Part shown: positions 24,685 to 33,643 of the stretch, in pieces
Layout of the letters: each line of letters starts with the position of its first letter
How positions within the stretch are numbered: position 1 is the first letter of the stretch
NCBI GenBank assembly: GCA_947652665.1
Contig: CANTDZ010000008.1
Coordinates: 1 to 46,353 of the forward strand
Reading direction: 5' to 3'
Length of the DNA stretch: 46,353 nt
DNA from: an uncultured Clostridia bacterium
GTDB taxonomy: Bacteria; Bacillota; Clostridia; Oscillospirales; Acutalibacteraceae
The notes under the pieces: model-generated
What the model was told of the DNA's origin: nothing
The model's database searches: none
Seen by the model: the letters and a program-made list of their open reading frames with translations, nothing else
Made by a program: the position numbers and the translations under genes

Positions 24685-25512
24685 TTATCGAGGCCTTCGG
24701 TCCCGGTACACGCCGGTGGAACGGTCCCCCGCCTTAATCTGCACGGCCGGGCGGGTCTCCTGCAGCCGGGTCACGGTTGTGCGCGAAGGGGTGATTACAG
24801 GGTTGTGCCTATGTACGGCCCTCTTGCGGCTGCTGGCCCCGCTTATAAAAAACACAGCCACGCATACCAGCACGATGGCGCCCAAAACCAGCAGCACCCA
24901 CAAGAGCGGCCCCATGCCCGACTCGTCCTTTTTTGCCAAGCTGACCGCCGCCTGGGTCCCCTCGCCCTCCGGCTGGCTTTCCACCGGGGACGCCGCCAAA
25001 AACGCGTCGGCCTTTTGCACGGCGGCTTCCACGAACTTCTGGGCCCCCGCGTCATAGGACCCTGCCTGGAAGTCCGGTTCCAGATGCTCGTCCAGCAGGG
25101 CTTTCAGGGCCTCCGAGGTAAACTCTTCCGACAGGCCGCTTCCGGCCACGGCCTCGTAATCGCCGTCAAAGACCGACAGCCCCAGGATAAGCCCCCGGTC
25201 CTCCCCGCCGCCGATGTCCCACGCTTCCATCACCGACCGCAGGTACGCCACCCGACCGTCAAAGCTTTCCCCGGGCAGGCTGTGGGCGGTGTACACCACC
25301 ACCTGCGCGCCGTATTTCTGCTGCAGCTCGCCACTTTTCTGGATCACCCCGGCCTTCGTGCCCTCGCTCAAGACCTGGGCCTCGTCATAGACGTAGAGCT
25401 CCGGGGGCTTTTGCGGGACAGCTTCCGCTGCCCGCGCCCCGGAGCTGCTCATCAAAAATATTGTCAAAAAAACGGCCAAAAACGGGAGAACCCTTCCCTT
25501 AACTCCTTGCAC
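24685..25512 (-). CDS. TPM-domain membrane protein (YgcG-like)
   Basis: A 275-residue secreted and anchored protein. It has a signal peptide (LPFLAVFLTIFLMSSSGARA) and a TPM domain from about 38 to 175 (YVYDEAQVLSE, AQVVVYTAHSLPG, DRGLILGLSVFDGDY, VAGSGLSEEF). An acidic linker follows, then one membrane helix near 200-222 (LLWVLLVLGAIVLVCVAVFF) and a basic cytoplasmic tail ending RDRRPR. TPM proteins are linked to repair or assembly of membrane complexes; the role here is unknown. GTG start 8 nt after AAAGGAGG. Confidence 0.85.
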   Translation of the reverse strand: MQGVKGRVLPFLAVFLTIFLMSSSGARAAEAVPQKPPELYVYDEAQVLSEGTKAGVIQKSGELQQKYGAQVVVYTAHSLPGESFDGRVAYLRSVMEAWDIGGGEDRGLILGLSVFDGDYEAVAGSGLSEEFTSEALKALLDEHLEPDFQAGSYDAGAQKFVEAAVQKADAFLAASPVESQPEGEGTQAAVSLAKKDESGMGPLLWVLLVLGAIVLVCVAVFFISGASSRKRAVHRHNPVITPSRTTVTRLQETRPAVQIKAGDRSTGVYRDRRPR

Positions 25513-25544
25513 GCATACAGCCTCCTTTAACTCCTATCCTTTCT

Positions 25545-25573
25545 ATTGTAACTGTATGCGGCCGTTCTGTCAA
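25545..25573 (-). promoter_or_regulatory. promoter of the TPM-domain gene
   Basis: On the minus strand TTGACA, 17 bp, TACAAT. The -35 starts 7 nt past the kbl stop codon. Confidence 0.85.
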
Positions 25574-25579
25574 GCACAA

Positions 25580-26767
25580 TCAGATGCCCATTTCTTCCTT
25601 GACTTCCTTAAAGCACTGCACGGCAAAGTCCAGGTCCTCTTTGCTGTGTCCCGCCGACACCTGGGTGCGTATCCGCGCCTTGCCCTGGGGCACTACAGGG
25701 TAGCTGAACCCTACCACATAGACGCCCTTCTCCAGCATCCGCGCGGCAAACTCTCCGGCGACCTTGGCATCGTACAGCATCACCGGCACAATGGGATGGG
25801 TGCCGGGCAACACGTCAAAGCCCAGGGCCCCCAGCTTCTCCCGGAAGTAGGCGGTGTTCTCATGCACCTTGTCCCGCAGGGCCGTGGAGGCCATCAGCAG
25901 CTCCAAGGTCTTGATGCTGGCCGCGCAGACCGCCGGAGCCAGCGTATTGGAGAACAGGTAGGGACGGCTGCGCTGGCGCAGCAGGTCGACGATGGGCTGC
26001 CTAGCCGCCGTAAACCCGCCGGACGCCCCGCCCAGGGCCTTGCCGAAGGTTCCGGTGATGATGTCCACCCGCTCCCGCACGCCGCAGTACTCGGGGGTGC
26101 CCCGGCCGGTGTCGCCCATGAACCCGGCGGCGTGGCTGTCGTCTACCATGACCAGCGCCCCGAACTCCTCGGCCAAATCGCAGATGCCCTGCAGGTTGGC
26201 GATGTAGCCGTCCATGGAGAAGACGCCGTCGGTGGCAATGAGCATCACCTGGGCTCCGGCTTCTTTGGCGGCTTCCAGCTGGGCGCGGAGGTCGTCCATG
26301 TTGTTGTTCTTGTAGCGGTAGCGCTTGGCCTTGCACAGGCGCACGCCGTCAATGATGGAGGCGTGGTTGAGCTCGTCGGAAATCACCGCGTCCTCCGGGC
26401 CCAGCAGGGTCTCGAAAAGGCCGCCGTTGGCGTCAAAGCAGGAGGAATAGAGGATGACGTCGTCCATGCCCAAAAACTCGGCCATTTTCTGCTCCAGCTC
26501 CTTGTGGACGCCCTGGGTGCCGCAGATGAACCGCACGGAGGAAAGCCCAAAGCCCCACTTGTCGTAGCTGTCTTTGGCGGCCTGGATGAGCTCCGGGTTA
26601 TTGGAAAGCCCCAGGTAGTTGTTGGCGCACATATTCACCACGGCCTTGGTCTCGGTGGTGTCGATACGGGACTTCTGGGGCGTGGTAATGACCCGCTCAC
26701 CTTTCCAGGTGCCGGCCTCCCGGATGGACTCCAGCTCTTTGGTATATTTGTTCAATGCCTGCTTCAT
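25580..26767 (-). CDS. kbl: glycine C-acetyltransferase (2-amino-3-ketobutyrate CoA ligase)
   Basis: PLP enzyme that splits 2-amino-3-ketobutyrate with CoA into glycine and acetyl-CoA, the second step of threonine breakdown. It has 395 residues, the expected length. Motifs: [51 protein letters not shown] (PLP Asp), and [13 protein letters not shown] with the Schiff-base lysine near 241. The ATG giving MKQALNKY is used because GGAGG is 7 nt upstream. It follows tdh by 2 nt and shares its promoter. Confidence 0.96.
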   Translation of the reverse strand: MKQALNKYTKELESIREAGTWKGERVITTPQKSRIDTTETKAVVNMCANNYLGLSNNPELIQAAKDSYDKWGFGLSSVRFICGTQGVHKELEQKMAEFLGMDDVILYSSCFDANGGLFETLLGPEDAVISDELNHASIIDGVRLCKAKRYRYKNNNMDDLRAQLEAAKEAGAQVMLIATDGVFSMDGYIANLQGICDLAEEFGALVMVDDSHAAGFMGDTGRGTPEYCGVRERVDIITGTFGKALGGASGGFTAARQPIVDLLRQRSRPYLFSNTLAPAVCAASIKTLELLMASTALRDKVHENTAYFREKLGALGFDVLPGTHPIVPVMLYDAKVAGEFAARMLEKGVYVVGFSYPVVPQGKARIRTQVSAGHSKEDLDFAVQCFKEVKEEMGI

Positions 26768-26769
26768 GG

Positions 26770-27807
26770 TTAAGCCTCCCAATCCAAAATGACCTTGCCG
26801 GACTTCCCGCTGTTCATGGCGGCAAAGCCCTCCTCAAACTGCGTGTAGTGGAAACGGTGGGTGATCACCGGGGTCAAATCCAAGCCGCCCTGCACCATAT
26901 AGGACATCTGGTGCCAGTTGTCCATCTTGCGGCCGTAAATGCCCTGGAGGGTCAGGCCCTTGCCGATAATGCCGTTCATGTCCAGGGACACGGGCTCGTT
27001 GGAGATGCCCAACAGGCTTATCTTGCCGCCGTTGCGCATGGCGGAAATCATCTGGGTCAGCGCGGCGCCGCTGCCGCTCATTTCCAGGCCGATGTCAAAG
27101 CCCTCTACCAGGCCCTGCTTATGCATGACGCTGGACAAGTCCTCCGCCTTTACGTTGACTGCCGCGTCCGCGCCCATCTTCCGGGCCAGGTCCAGGCGGT
27201 AGTCGTTCACGTCGGTAATCACCACACGCCGGGCCCCCGCGTACTTGCAGATGCCCACGGCGATGATGCCGATAGGCCCCGCGCCGGTAATGAGCACGTC
27301 CTCGCCCACCAAGTCCCACATCAGGGCGGTGTGGGTAGCGTTGCCGAAGGCGTCAAAGAAGGCGACCACTTCCTCGGGCAGGCTCTCGTCGATGATGATG
27401 ACGTTGCTTTGGGGGATGCACACGTACTCGGCAAAAGCGCCGTCCCGGTCCACGCCGACGCCCTTGGTATCCCAGCACCACTGGATGTTGCCGGTGTGGC
27501 AGTTGCGGCAGCGGCCGCAGGTAATGTGCCCTTCGCCGCTGACTCTCTGCCCCACGTGCAGGCCGGTGACGCCATCGCCCAAAGCGGCCACCTCGCCCAC
27601 ATATTCATGGCCGATGGTCATGGGGGGCTTAATGTGTTCCCGGGCCCAGGGGTCCCAGTTGTAGATATGTACGTCCGTGCCGCAGATAGCGGTCTTATGA
27701 ATTTTGATGAGCACCTCGCCGGCCCCGGGGGTGGGCACCGGCACTTTGCGGAGCTCTAAGCCCGGCCCTGCGGTGGGCTTGACGAGCGCGTCCATGAGCT
27801 GTGGCAT
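26770..27807 (-). CDS. tdh: L-threonine 3-dehydrogenase
   Basis: Zinc-dependent medium-chain dehydrogenase oxidising L-threonine to 2-amino-3-ketobutyrate with NAD. It has 345 residues. The catalytic zinc site is in [14 protein letters not shown] and [10 protein letters not shown]. The structural zinc cysteines are in [15 protein letters not shown], the Rossmann loop is [13 protein letters not shown], and TDVNDYR follows it. The [10 protein letters not shown] signature separates threonine dehydrogenase from general alcohol dehydrogenases. It is first gene of the tdh-kbl operon, with GGAGG before the ATG. Confidence 0.96.
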   Translation of the reverse strand: MPQLMDALVKPTAGPGLELRKVPVPTPGAGEVLIKIHKTAICGTDVHIYNWDPWAREHIKPPMTIGHEYVGEVAALGDGVTGLHVGQRVSGEGHITCGRCRNCHTGNIQWCWDTKGVGVDRDGAFAEYVCIPQSNVIIIDESLPEEVVAFFDAFGNATHTALMWDLVGEDVLITGAGPIGIIAVGICKYAGARRVVITDVNDYRLDLARKMGADAAVNVKAEDLSSVMHKQGLVEGFDIGLEMSGSGAALTQMISAMRNGGKISLLGISNEPVSLDMNGIIGKGLTLQGIYGRKMDNWHQMSYMVQGGLDLTPVITHRFHYTQFEEGFAAMNSGKSGKVILDWEA

Positions 27808-27843
27808 AACTGTCCTCCTATGAAATACAAATCAGAGTTTTTC

Positions 27844-27858
27844 TGCACTTTTTGTGCA
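27844..27858. promoter_or_regulatory. hairpin/inverted repeat in the tdh leader
   Basis: TGCAC-TTTTT-GTGCA in the 5' leader, between the -10 and the ribosome site. It could be an operator or an RNA hairpin; no known motif is recognised. Confidence 0.4.
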
Positions 27859-27870
27859 TCTGCTGTAGAC

Positions 27871-27899
27871 AGTATAATGCATACCCACCAGAAAGTCAA
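27871..27899 (-). promoter_or_regulatory. promoter of tdh-kbl
   Basis: On the minus strand TTGACT, 17 bp, TATACT, 63 nt before the tdh ATG. Confidence 0.85.
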
Positions 27900-27918
27900 G
27901 GCCGGACGCAAATTTATT

Positions 27919-29388
27919 TTACAGCCCCATGGCCCGGTAAACGGCCGCCATGTCCAGGCTCCCCCGCACCGCCTGGGCCAGGATGTCGAACTGCCCCTCC
28001 TGGTGCTCCCGGTGGCTTTGGGGACGGGCGTCCTGGGGGGCAAGGCCTTTGCGCTCGAGAAGCCACGCCGCCAGCTTTTCGGTAAGCTCCCCGGTGTCGA
28101 AGAGCCCGTGCAGGTACGTGCCAAAGACCAGCCCCTGCACCGCGCCCTCCGGCTGGCCGTTCTCCAGCGTGCAGAAGGGCGCGGCCCCGGCTGTGTCCGT
28201 GCGGCCCATGTGGATTTCGTACCCCTCCAGCCGCGCGCCCTCCCAGGGACCCGGCGCTGTCCGGGCCTGCACCCGCGTGCGCGCCTTTTCCCGGGAAAAC
28301 ACCGTGGAGCCCGGCAGCAAGCCCAGCCCTCGAAGCTCCCCGCCGCCCTCGGCGCCCTCCGGATCGCTAATCTTCTCCCCCAGCATCTGGAAGCCCCCAC
28401 ACACGCCCAGTATAGGCGTCCCGCCTGCGGCCAGCTTTTGGATTTGCGCCTCCAAGCCGCACTGCCGCAGCCAGAGCAGGTCGCTGAGGGTGCTTTTCGT
28501 GCCGGGCAGGATGAGGAGGTCCGGCTGGCCCAGGTGGGCGGGGGAATCCACATACCGCACGCCTAGGGCCGGGTGGTTCTCCAGGGGGGCGAAGTCGGTG
28601 AAGTTGGAGATGCGCGGCAGACGCACCACGGCAACGTCCAGGGGCCGGTGGGCGTCGTGGCGGCCCAGGCGGGGGGCCAGGCTGTCCTCGTCGTCAATCT
28701 CTACGGGAACGAAGGGCACAACCCCCAAAACGGAAATGCCGGTCTTCTCCTCCAGCATTTGGGGGCCGGGGGCCAGCAGGGACGGGTCGCCCCGGAACTT
28801 ATTGATAACAAGCCCCGCAATGCGCGCCCTCTCTGCCTCCTCCAGCAGGGCCACCGTGCCGTACAGCTGGGCGAACACCCCGCCCCGGTCGATGTCCCCC
28901 ACCAAAAGCACGGGGGAATCCGTCATCTGGGCCAGCCCCATGTTCACGATGTCATCTTTCTTCAGGTTTATCTCTGCCGGGCTCCCCGCGCCCTCTATCA
29001 CGATAATGTCGTTTTCCGCTGCCAGGCTGTCAAACGCCGCCAGGATCTCCGGCACCAGCGCCTTTTTCATCTTAAAGTACTCCCGCGCCGGGTACTGCCC
29101 CCGAACCCGGCCATTGACAATAACCTGGCTCCCCGTATCGCTGCTGGGCTTTAAAAGGATGGGGTTCATGCGCACATCGGGTTCCTGCCCGGCCGCCCAG
29201 GCCTGGGCCACCTGAGCCCGGCCCATCTCCAGGCCGTCCCGGGTGATGTAGCTGTTCAGCGCCATATTCTGGCTCTTAAAGGGGGCCACCCGGTAGCCGT
29301 CCTGCTTGAAAATACGGCAGAGCGCCGTGGCCAGCAGGCTCTTCCCCGCCCCCGACATGGTGCCCTGTACCATAATGCGTTTTACCAT
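27919..29388 (-). CDS. cobQ: cobyric acid synthase
   Basis: Adds amide groups to the corrin side chains of adenosylcobyrinic acid a,c-diamide, late in cobalamin synthesis. It has 489 residues. The N-terminal dethiobiotin-synthetase-like ATPase has the P-loop GTMSGAGKS (residues 9-17), FKSQNMALNSY and VIEGAGSPAEINL. The C-terminal class I glutamine amidotransferase has LPGTKSTLSDL, the nucleophile in LGVCGGFQMLG (near 330) and a late YLHGLFD histidine. Its ATG directly follows the cobD stop. No other cobalamin genes are in the window. Confidence 0.95.
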   Translation of the reverse strand: MVKRIMVQGTMSGAGKSLLATALCRIFKQDGYRVAPFKSQNMALNSYITRDGLEMGRAQVAQAWAAGQEPDVRMNPILLKPSSDTGSQVIVNGRVRGQYPAREYFKMKKALVPEILAAFDSLAAENDIIVIEGAGSPAEINLKKDDIVNMGLAQMTDSPVLLVGDIDRGGVFAQLYGTVALLEEAERARIAGLVINKFRGDPSLLAPGPQMLEEKTGISVLGVVPFVPVEIDDEDSLAPRLGRHDAHRPLDVAVVRLPRISNFTDFAPLENHPALGVRYVDSPAHLGQPDLLILPGTKSTLSDLLWLRQCGLEAQIQKLAAGGTPILGVCGGFQMLGEKISDPEGAEGGGELRGLGLLPGSTVFSREKARTRVQARTAPGPWEGARLEGYEIHMGRTDTAGAAPFCTLENGQPEGAVQGLVFGTYLHGLFDTGELTEKLAAWLLERKGLAPQDARPQSHREHQEGQFDILAQAVRGSLDMAAVYRAMGL

Positions 29389-30432
29389 TTACAGCACCTC
29401 CCCCATGGACCGGAGCAAAGCCTGGTTCTCCTCCCCCGTGCGCACCGCCGACCGGTACCACCCGGCCCCCAATCCGGGGTAATTGGAGCAGTCCCGCAGC
29501 AGGATGCCTTTGGGGCGCAGCTTTTGGGCCAGCTGGAAATCTTTATGATAGAACAGCAGGTAGCTGGCTTCCCCGGGGAAGACCTGGCATCCCAGCCCCC
29601 GCAGGCCCTCCGCCAAAAGCGGCCGCTGCTCCCGGATAAGCCTGCGCAGCCTTTCGCTGTAGGCGTCCTCCCGAAGGGCCTGCATCCCCGCCGCTTGCGC
29701 CAGCGACGACACCCCCCAGGGCTGGCCGCACCGGGCCATTTCCGCCAGCAGGGACGGGCTGCCCAGGCAGTACCCCAGCCGGATGCCGGCCATGGCGTAC
29801 CACTTGGTAAAGGCTTTCAGAATCAGCAGATGGGGCCCCAGTTCGCTTAGGAGGGTGTGGGCCTCGGGCTCGTCCAGGAATTCATTGAAGCACTCGTCTA
29901 CTACCAGCAGCGCTCCGCAGGACCCGCAGCGCCCGGCTATTTTTTGCAGCAATGCCCGGTCCGTGGTGCGGCCGGTGGGGTTGTTGGGCTCGCAGAGGAA
30001 CACCACGTCCATCTCCGGCGTGATGCGGTCCAGGAAGGCCTCGGTCACCGCGAACCCCTCCTCCCGGCGCAGGAAGTGCCGCTGGGCTTCGCACCCGGCC
30101 GCCAGGAGGGCCTGCTCGTACTCGGCGAAGGTGGGGGCCGTCACCAGGGCCCGGCGGGGCCTGAGGGCCAGCGCCAGCCGGAACAGCAAGTCCGCCGCCC
30201 CGTTGCCGCACAGCACCTGCTCCGGGTGGACCCCATGACGTTCGGCCAGCGCCCGGCACAGGTCACGGCACAGGGGGTCGGGGTAACGGCTGGCCTGGGC
30301 CAGCGCCCCTATGACCGCCTCCCGCACGCCCTCCGGCAGCCCCAGGGGGCTTACGTTGGCCGAAAAGTCCAGGGGCAGGCCCCCGTATTCCTGCTGGTAT
30401 CCGGCCCAGTCGCCGCCGTGGGTCAGCTTCAT
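29389..30432 (-). CDS. cobD: threonine-phosphate decarboxylase (CobD/CobC-like aminotransferase)
   Basis: PLP enzyme that decarboxylates L-threonine O-3-phosphate to (R)-1-amino-2-propanol phosphate, the linker of cobalamin. It has 347 residues and aminotransferase class I/II signatures: DFSANVSPLGLP, RYPDPLCRDLCRAL, CGNGAADLLFRLALAL, CEPNNPTGR, VVDECFNEF, and LKAFTKWYAMAGIRLGY with the PLP lysine near 205. AGGAGG lies 5 nt before the ATG. The start is 13 nt after the stop of the last solute-binding gene, so it appears to be read through from that operon. Confidence 0.92.
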   Translation of the reverse strand: MKLTHGGDWAGYQQEYGGLPLDFSANVSPLGLPEGVREAVIGALAQASRYPDPLCRDLCRALAERHGVHPEQVLCGNGAADLLFRLALALRPRRALVTAPTFAEYEQALLAAGCEAQRHFLRREEGFAVTEAFLDRITPEMDVVFLCEPNNPTGRTTDRALLQKIAGRCGSCGALLVVDECFNEFLDEPEAHTLLSELGPHLLILKAFTKWYAMAGIRLGYCLGSPSLLAEMARCGQPWGVSSLAQAAGMQALREDAYSERLRRLIREQRPLLAEGLRGLGCQVFPGEASYLLFYHKDFQLAQKLRPKGILLRDCSNYPGLGAGWYRSAVRTGEENQALLRSMGEVL

Positions 30433-30445
30433 AAAAACCTCCTGC

Positions 30446-32050
30446 TTACTCGTTGAGCCAGATGTACGCCCGGCCCTGTATTTTTTCCGCGCACTGTTCG
30501 GGGGTGGTGAGCTTGTTGTCGTAAAATTCATCCAGGTACTCGCTCATGTCGATGACATGGGTTTTCATGTCCACCAGCGGCATAGAGAGGTACTCCTCCA
30601 GCTTTTGGGCGCCCTTCTCGGGGTCGATGGCCGTTTTGTCAAAGCCGGAAGAATTGGAAAACTGATAGGCGATGCTGGACGTGCGCAAAAACTCCTGCAG
30701 ATGGACAAAATTTTTCTTGTTGATGGGGATGGCCAGCGTATAGTAATCCATGCCGGCCCCTGCGCCCACCGTCATCTCCTCCCGCTCGCTTATGCAGTAA
30801 GAGATGAAACGCCAGGCCAAGTCCGGGTTTTTCATGCTGGAAGGGATGGCGAAATCCCCCGAACTGCTGATGCCGAGCAGGCCGCTTGAGCTTACAGCCG
30901 GGTAGGGCCCCGCTAAGTACTCCAAGGGGCTGCTGTAAAAGCCCAGCGTTTCGCCGGTCACGCCTACCGGCACGGCCACGCCCTCATGGGCATAGTCAAA
31001 CAGCTCCTGCTCATAGGGGGTGCCAAACTGACGGTCGGGCTCCTCCCCCGTCTCCCACATCCGCATAACCCACTCCACCATTTCCGGGTGGCTGGCGATA
31101 CTGCGGCCGCTGCGGGGCATCTCCTTGTCGGATTCCTCCAGGGCCCCCGTGCGGGTCAAAAATTCGACAAACTCCGGCGAATCATAAGAGGCCGTATTAT
31201 TTTCCAGGTCGATGTAGTCCGGAGCCTCGTAGCCATAAAGGGAATCCTGCGTCCAGGCGCCAAAGGTGGCCTGCACGTCCGGGTCGAGGGCTTTGGCCTG
31301 GTCATACCAGTCCAGCAGCATTTTATAGTTTATGGCCTCTAAGCTCTCCAAGTCCACGTCCAGCTTTTCCATAAGGGGGCGGTTGAGCATTATGCCGTTA
31401 AATTCAAAGGCAAAAGGCATCAGCGTCAGCTTGCCGTCCACAGACAAAGCGTCCAGCGCCTGGGTATAGTAATCGTCCGGGTCGATGCTGGGGTCGCTGT
31501 CAAAATACGGGCGCAAATCCATAAAAATTCCGCTTTGGGAGAGCCCGTACACATCCAGCTGCGAGGGCGGGGAATACAGCAAATAGTCGGCCTCGCCGCT
31601 GCCCAGCTCGGCCAGCACGCGGGTCATGTATTGCTCCAAGCGTTCCTCGCGGCTCTGGTTGTCGAAGATGCTGCCCGTGTAATCCATGTGGATGGTCACG
31701 CCGGGATGCAGGGCCATAAATTCATCCGCCAAGGCCTCCACCGTGGACTTCTGTGTCGCCGTGCCCGTGTCTGCCGCGCACTTGATGGTAAACTCCCCTG
31801 TGAGGCCCTCCGGGTCTACATAAGGCGTAGGCTCGGGGGTGGGCTCGGCCTCGCTGCTTTCCGGATCGCTCTCCGGACTGCTTTCCGGGCTGCTCTCCGG
31901 GCTGCTCTCCGGCTCGGGGACAGAAAGCTCCTCTGCCGAACTGCTTTTCTTTGTAAGCTCGTCAAACTTCTTGTCCTGCTCGCTCTGCCCACAGGCCGAC
32001 AGCACCAACAGCAAAGCTAAGGCCCATGCAAAAATTCTCCGTGTTTTCAT
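30446..32050 (-). CDS. extracellular solute-binding lipoprotein, copy 3 of a tandem triplet
   Basis: A 534-residue ABC-type family 1 solute-binding lipoprotein. The signal peptide ends in a lipobox (VLSAC, Cys near 21). It is followed by an acidic Pro/Glu/Ser linker with repeated SPES units (about 48-75) and PTPEPTPYVDPEGL, then a periplasmic-binding-type fold (ALADEFMALHPGV, AELGSGEADYLLY, AIPSSMKNPDLAWRFISYC). The C-terminal 25 residues, ending IQGRAYIWLNE, are shared with the two neighbours. No permease or ATPase gene is in the window. It is the last of three before cobD. This copy has the longest linker. Confidence 0.85.
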   Translation of the reverse strand: MKTRRIFAWALALLLVLSACGQSEQDKKFDELTKKSSSAEELSVPEPESSPESSPESSPESDPESSEAEPTPEPTPYVDPEGLTGEFTIKCAADTGTATQKSTVEALADEFMALHPGVTIHMDYTGSIFDNQSREERLEQYMTRVLAELGSGEADYLLYSPPSQLDVYGLSQSGIFMDLRPYFDSDPSIDPDDYYTQALDALSVDGKLTLMPFAFEFNGIMLNRPLMEKLDVDLESLEAINYKMLLDWYDQAKALDPDVQATFGAWTQDSLYGYEAPDYIDLENNTASYDSPEFVEFLTRTGALEESDKEMPRSGRSIASHPEMVEWVMRMWETGEEPDRQFGTPYEQELFDYAHEGVAVPVGVTGETLGFYSSPLEYLAGPYPAVSSSGLLGISSSGDFAIPSSMKNPDLAWRFISYCISEREEMTVGAGAGMDYYTLAIPINKKNFVHLQEFLRTSSIAYQFSNSSGFDKTAIDPEKGAQKLEEYLSMPLVDMKTHVIDMSEYLDEFYDNKLTTPEQCAEKIQGRAYIWLNE

Positions 32051-32068
32051 GATAATATCCTCCTTTGT

Positions 32069-33625
32069 TTACTCGTTGAGCCAGATATACGCCCGGCCCT
32101 GTATTTTTTCCGCACACTGTTCGGGGGTGGTGAGCTTGTTGTCGTAAAATTCGGTTAGGTATTCGCTCATGTCGATAACATACACCTTGCTGTTAATGAG
32201 CGGCAGTGCCATAAACTCCTCCAGCTTCTGGGCCGATACCTCGCCGTCGATTTTGTCCGACTTATAGCCGACATAGCGTTCCATAACGTAAGTCCGCGGG
32301 CTGTTTTTCATCGCGTCCACTATTTTGACGAAATTCTTTTTGTTGATAGGAACACACCAAGTCAAGAAGTCGCTGCCCAGCTTCACGTCTTCCCGCTCCC
32401 CAATACAATAGGAGATGAATTTCCAAGCCAAATCCGGGTTCTTCATGCTGCTCGGTATGGCAAAGTCCTCGTCCGTATATACCCCCATCTGGCCCTTTGT
32501 GCTGACGGCAGGATAAGGGCCAGCTAAATACCGCAGCGGGTCGCTGAGATGCCCCAGGCGCTCCGGTGTGATGGAGGACACCACTGCTATGCCGGGGTGG
32601 GCATCCGCAAGGATTTCTTCCGTATATACATCCGTCGCCTCCGGCTCTCTCCTTTCGCCGGTATCCCAGTACAGCATGGCCCCCTCTACCATACCGGGTA
32701 TGCCCAGGTTGACGCGGGCTACATAGCCCATGTCCTTATCCACTTCTTCGATTGCGCTTGTGCGGGTCAGGAACTCGATAAATTCCGGGGACTGGAAGCT
32801 GGCTTCCCCATTCACCACGTCAAAGTATGCCGGGGCTTCATAGGTATAGAAACTGTTGGCAAGCCATGCCCCAAAAACAGGCTGGATTTCCGGGTCAGCC
32901 TCCTTGGCCTGGTCGTACCAGCCCAGCACGTCCTGGTAGTCAACAGATAGGATGCTGTCCACATCTACATCCAGGCTTTCCATTACCTCCCGGTTTAGGT
33001 ACATCCCTTCAAAGCTGAAGCTAACGGGCATGGTCGTCATCTTGCCGTCTACAGAGAGGGCGTCCAGTACCGGGGTGTAATAGTCGTCCGGGTTTATGGT
33101 TGGGTCGTTCTCGAAATAGGGCCGCAGGTCGATAAACAAGCCGCTTTTGGAAAGGCCGTAGAGGTTCAGCTCTTCAATGGGGCGGTACAGCAAATAATCC
33201 GCTTCGCCGCTGCCCAGCTCAGCGAGCACCTGGGCCGAATAAGCCGCCCGCAATTCCCTCCCGGAGCGGTTATCGTTGAGGTCTGTGAAAAACTCCACGT
33301 TGATGGTCACGCCGGGGTGCAGCTCCATAAATTCATTTGCCAGGGCTGTCATCTGGTCCGGCGTACCGGGACCGCTTCTGTCCAGGAAGCAGAACAGGGT
33401 AAACTCCCCCGTAAGCCCCTCCGGGTCTACATACGGCGTGGGCTCCGGGGTGGGCTCGGCCTCGCTGCTTTCCGGGCTGCTCTCCGGCACGGGGACGGAA
33501 ATTTCCTCTGCCGAACTGCTTTTCTTTACCAGCTCGTCATAGTACTTGTCCTGCTCGCTCTGCCCGCAGGCCGACAGCACCAACAGCAGGGCTAGGGCCC
33601 ATGCAAAAATCCGCCGTGTCTTCAT
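32069..33625 (-). CDS. extracellular solute-binding lipoprotein, copy 2
   Basis: A 518-residue paralogue of its two neighbours. Signal peptide and lipobox (VLSAC) match copy 3. The acidic linker is shorter (VPESSPESSEAEPTPEP). The binding domain keeps ALANEFMELHPGV, AELGSGEADYLLY, the DPDDYYT-like NPDDYYTPVLDAL and IPSSMKNPDLAWKFISYC, with many substitutions elsewhere. AAAGGAGGA lies before the ATG, 18 nt after the copy 1 stop. Probably binds a related but different ligand, since changes concentrate in the central domain. Ligand unknown. Confidence 0.85.
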   Translation of the reverse strand: MKTRRIFAWALALLLVLSACGQSEQDKYYDELVKKSSSAEEISVPVPESSPESSEAEPTPEPTPYVDPEGLTGEFTLFCFLDRSGPGTPDQMTALANEFMELHPGVTINVEFFTDLNDNRSGRELRAAYSAQVLAELGSGEADYLLYRPIEELNLYGLSKSGLFIDLRPYFENDPTINPDDYYTPVLDALSVDGKMTTMPVSFSFEGMYLNREVMESLDVDVDSILSVDYQDVLGWYDQAKEADPEIQPVFGAWLANSFYTYEAPAYFDVVNGEASFQSPEFIEFLTRTSAIEEVDKDMGYVARVNLGIPGMVEGAMLYWDTGERREPEATDVYTEEILADAHPGIAVVSSITPERLGHLSDPLRYLAGPYPAVSTKGQMGVYTDEDFAIPSSMKNPDLAWKFISYCIGEREDVKLGSDFLTWCVPINKKNFVKIVDAMKNSPRTYVMERYVGYKSDKIDGEVSAQKLEEFMALPLINSKVYVIDMSEYLTEFYDNKLTTPEQCAEKIQGRAYIWLNE

Positions 33626-33643
33626 GATAATGTCCTCCTTTGC

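Noticed and set aside
31850..31925. CRISPR-like or satellite repeat in the solute-binding gene
   Set aside because: The short repeats encode the Ser-Pro-Glu-Ser linker in frame. There are no spacers or palindromic repeats. No CRISPR array was seen anywhere in the window.
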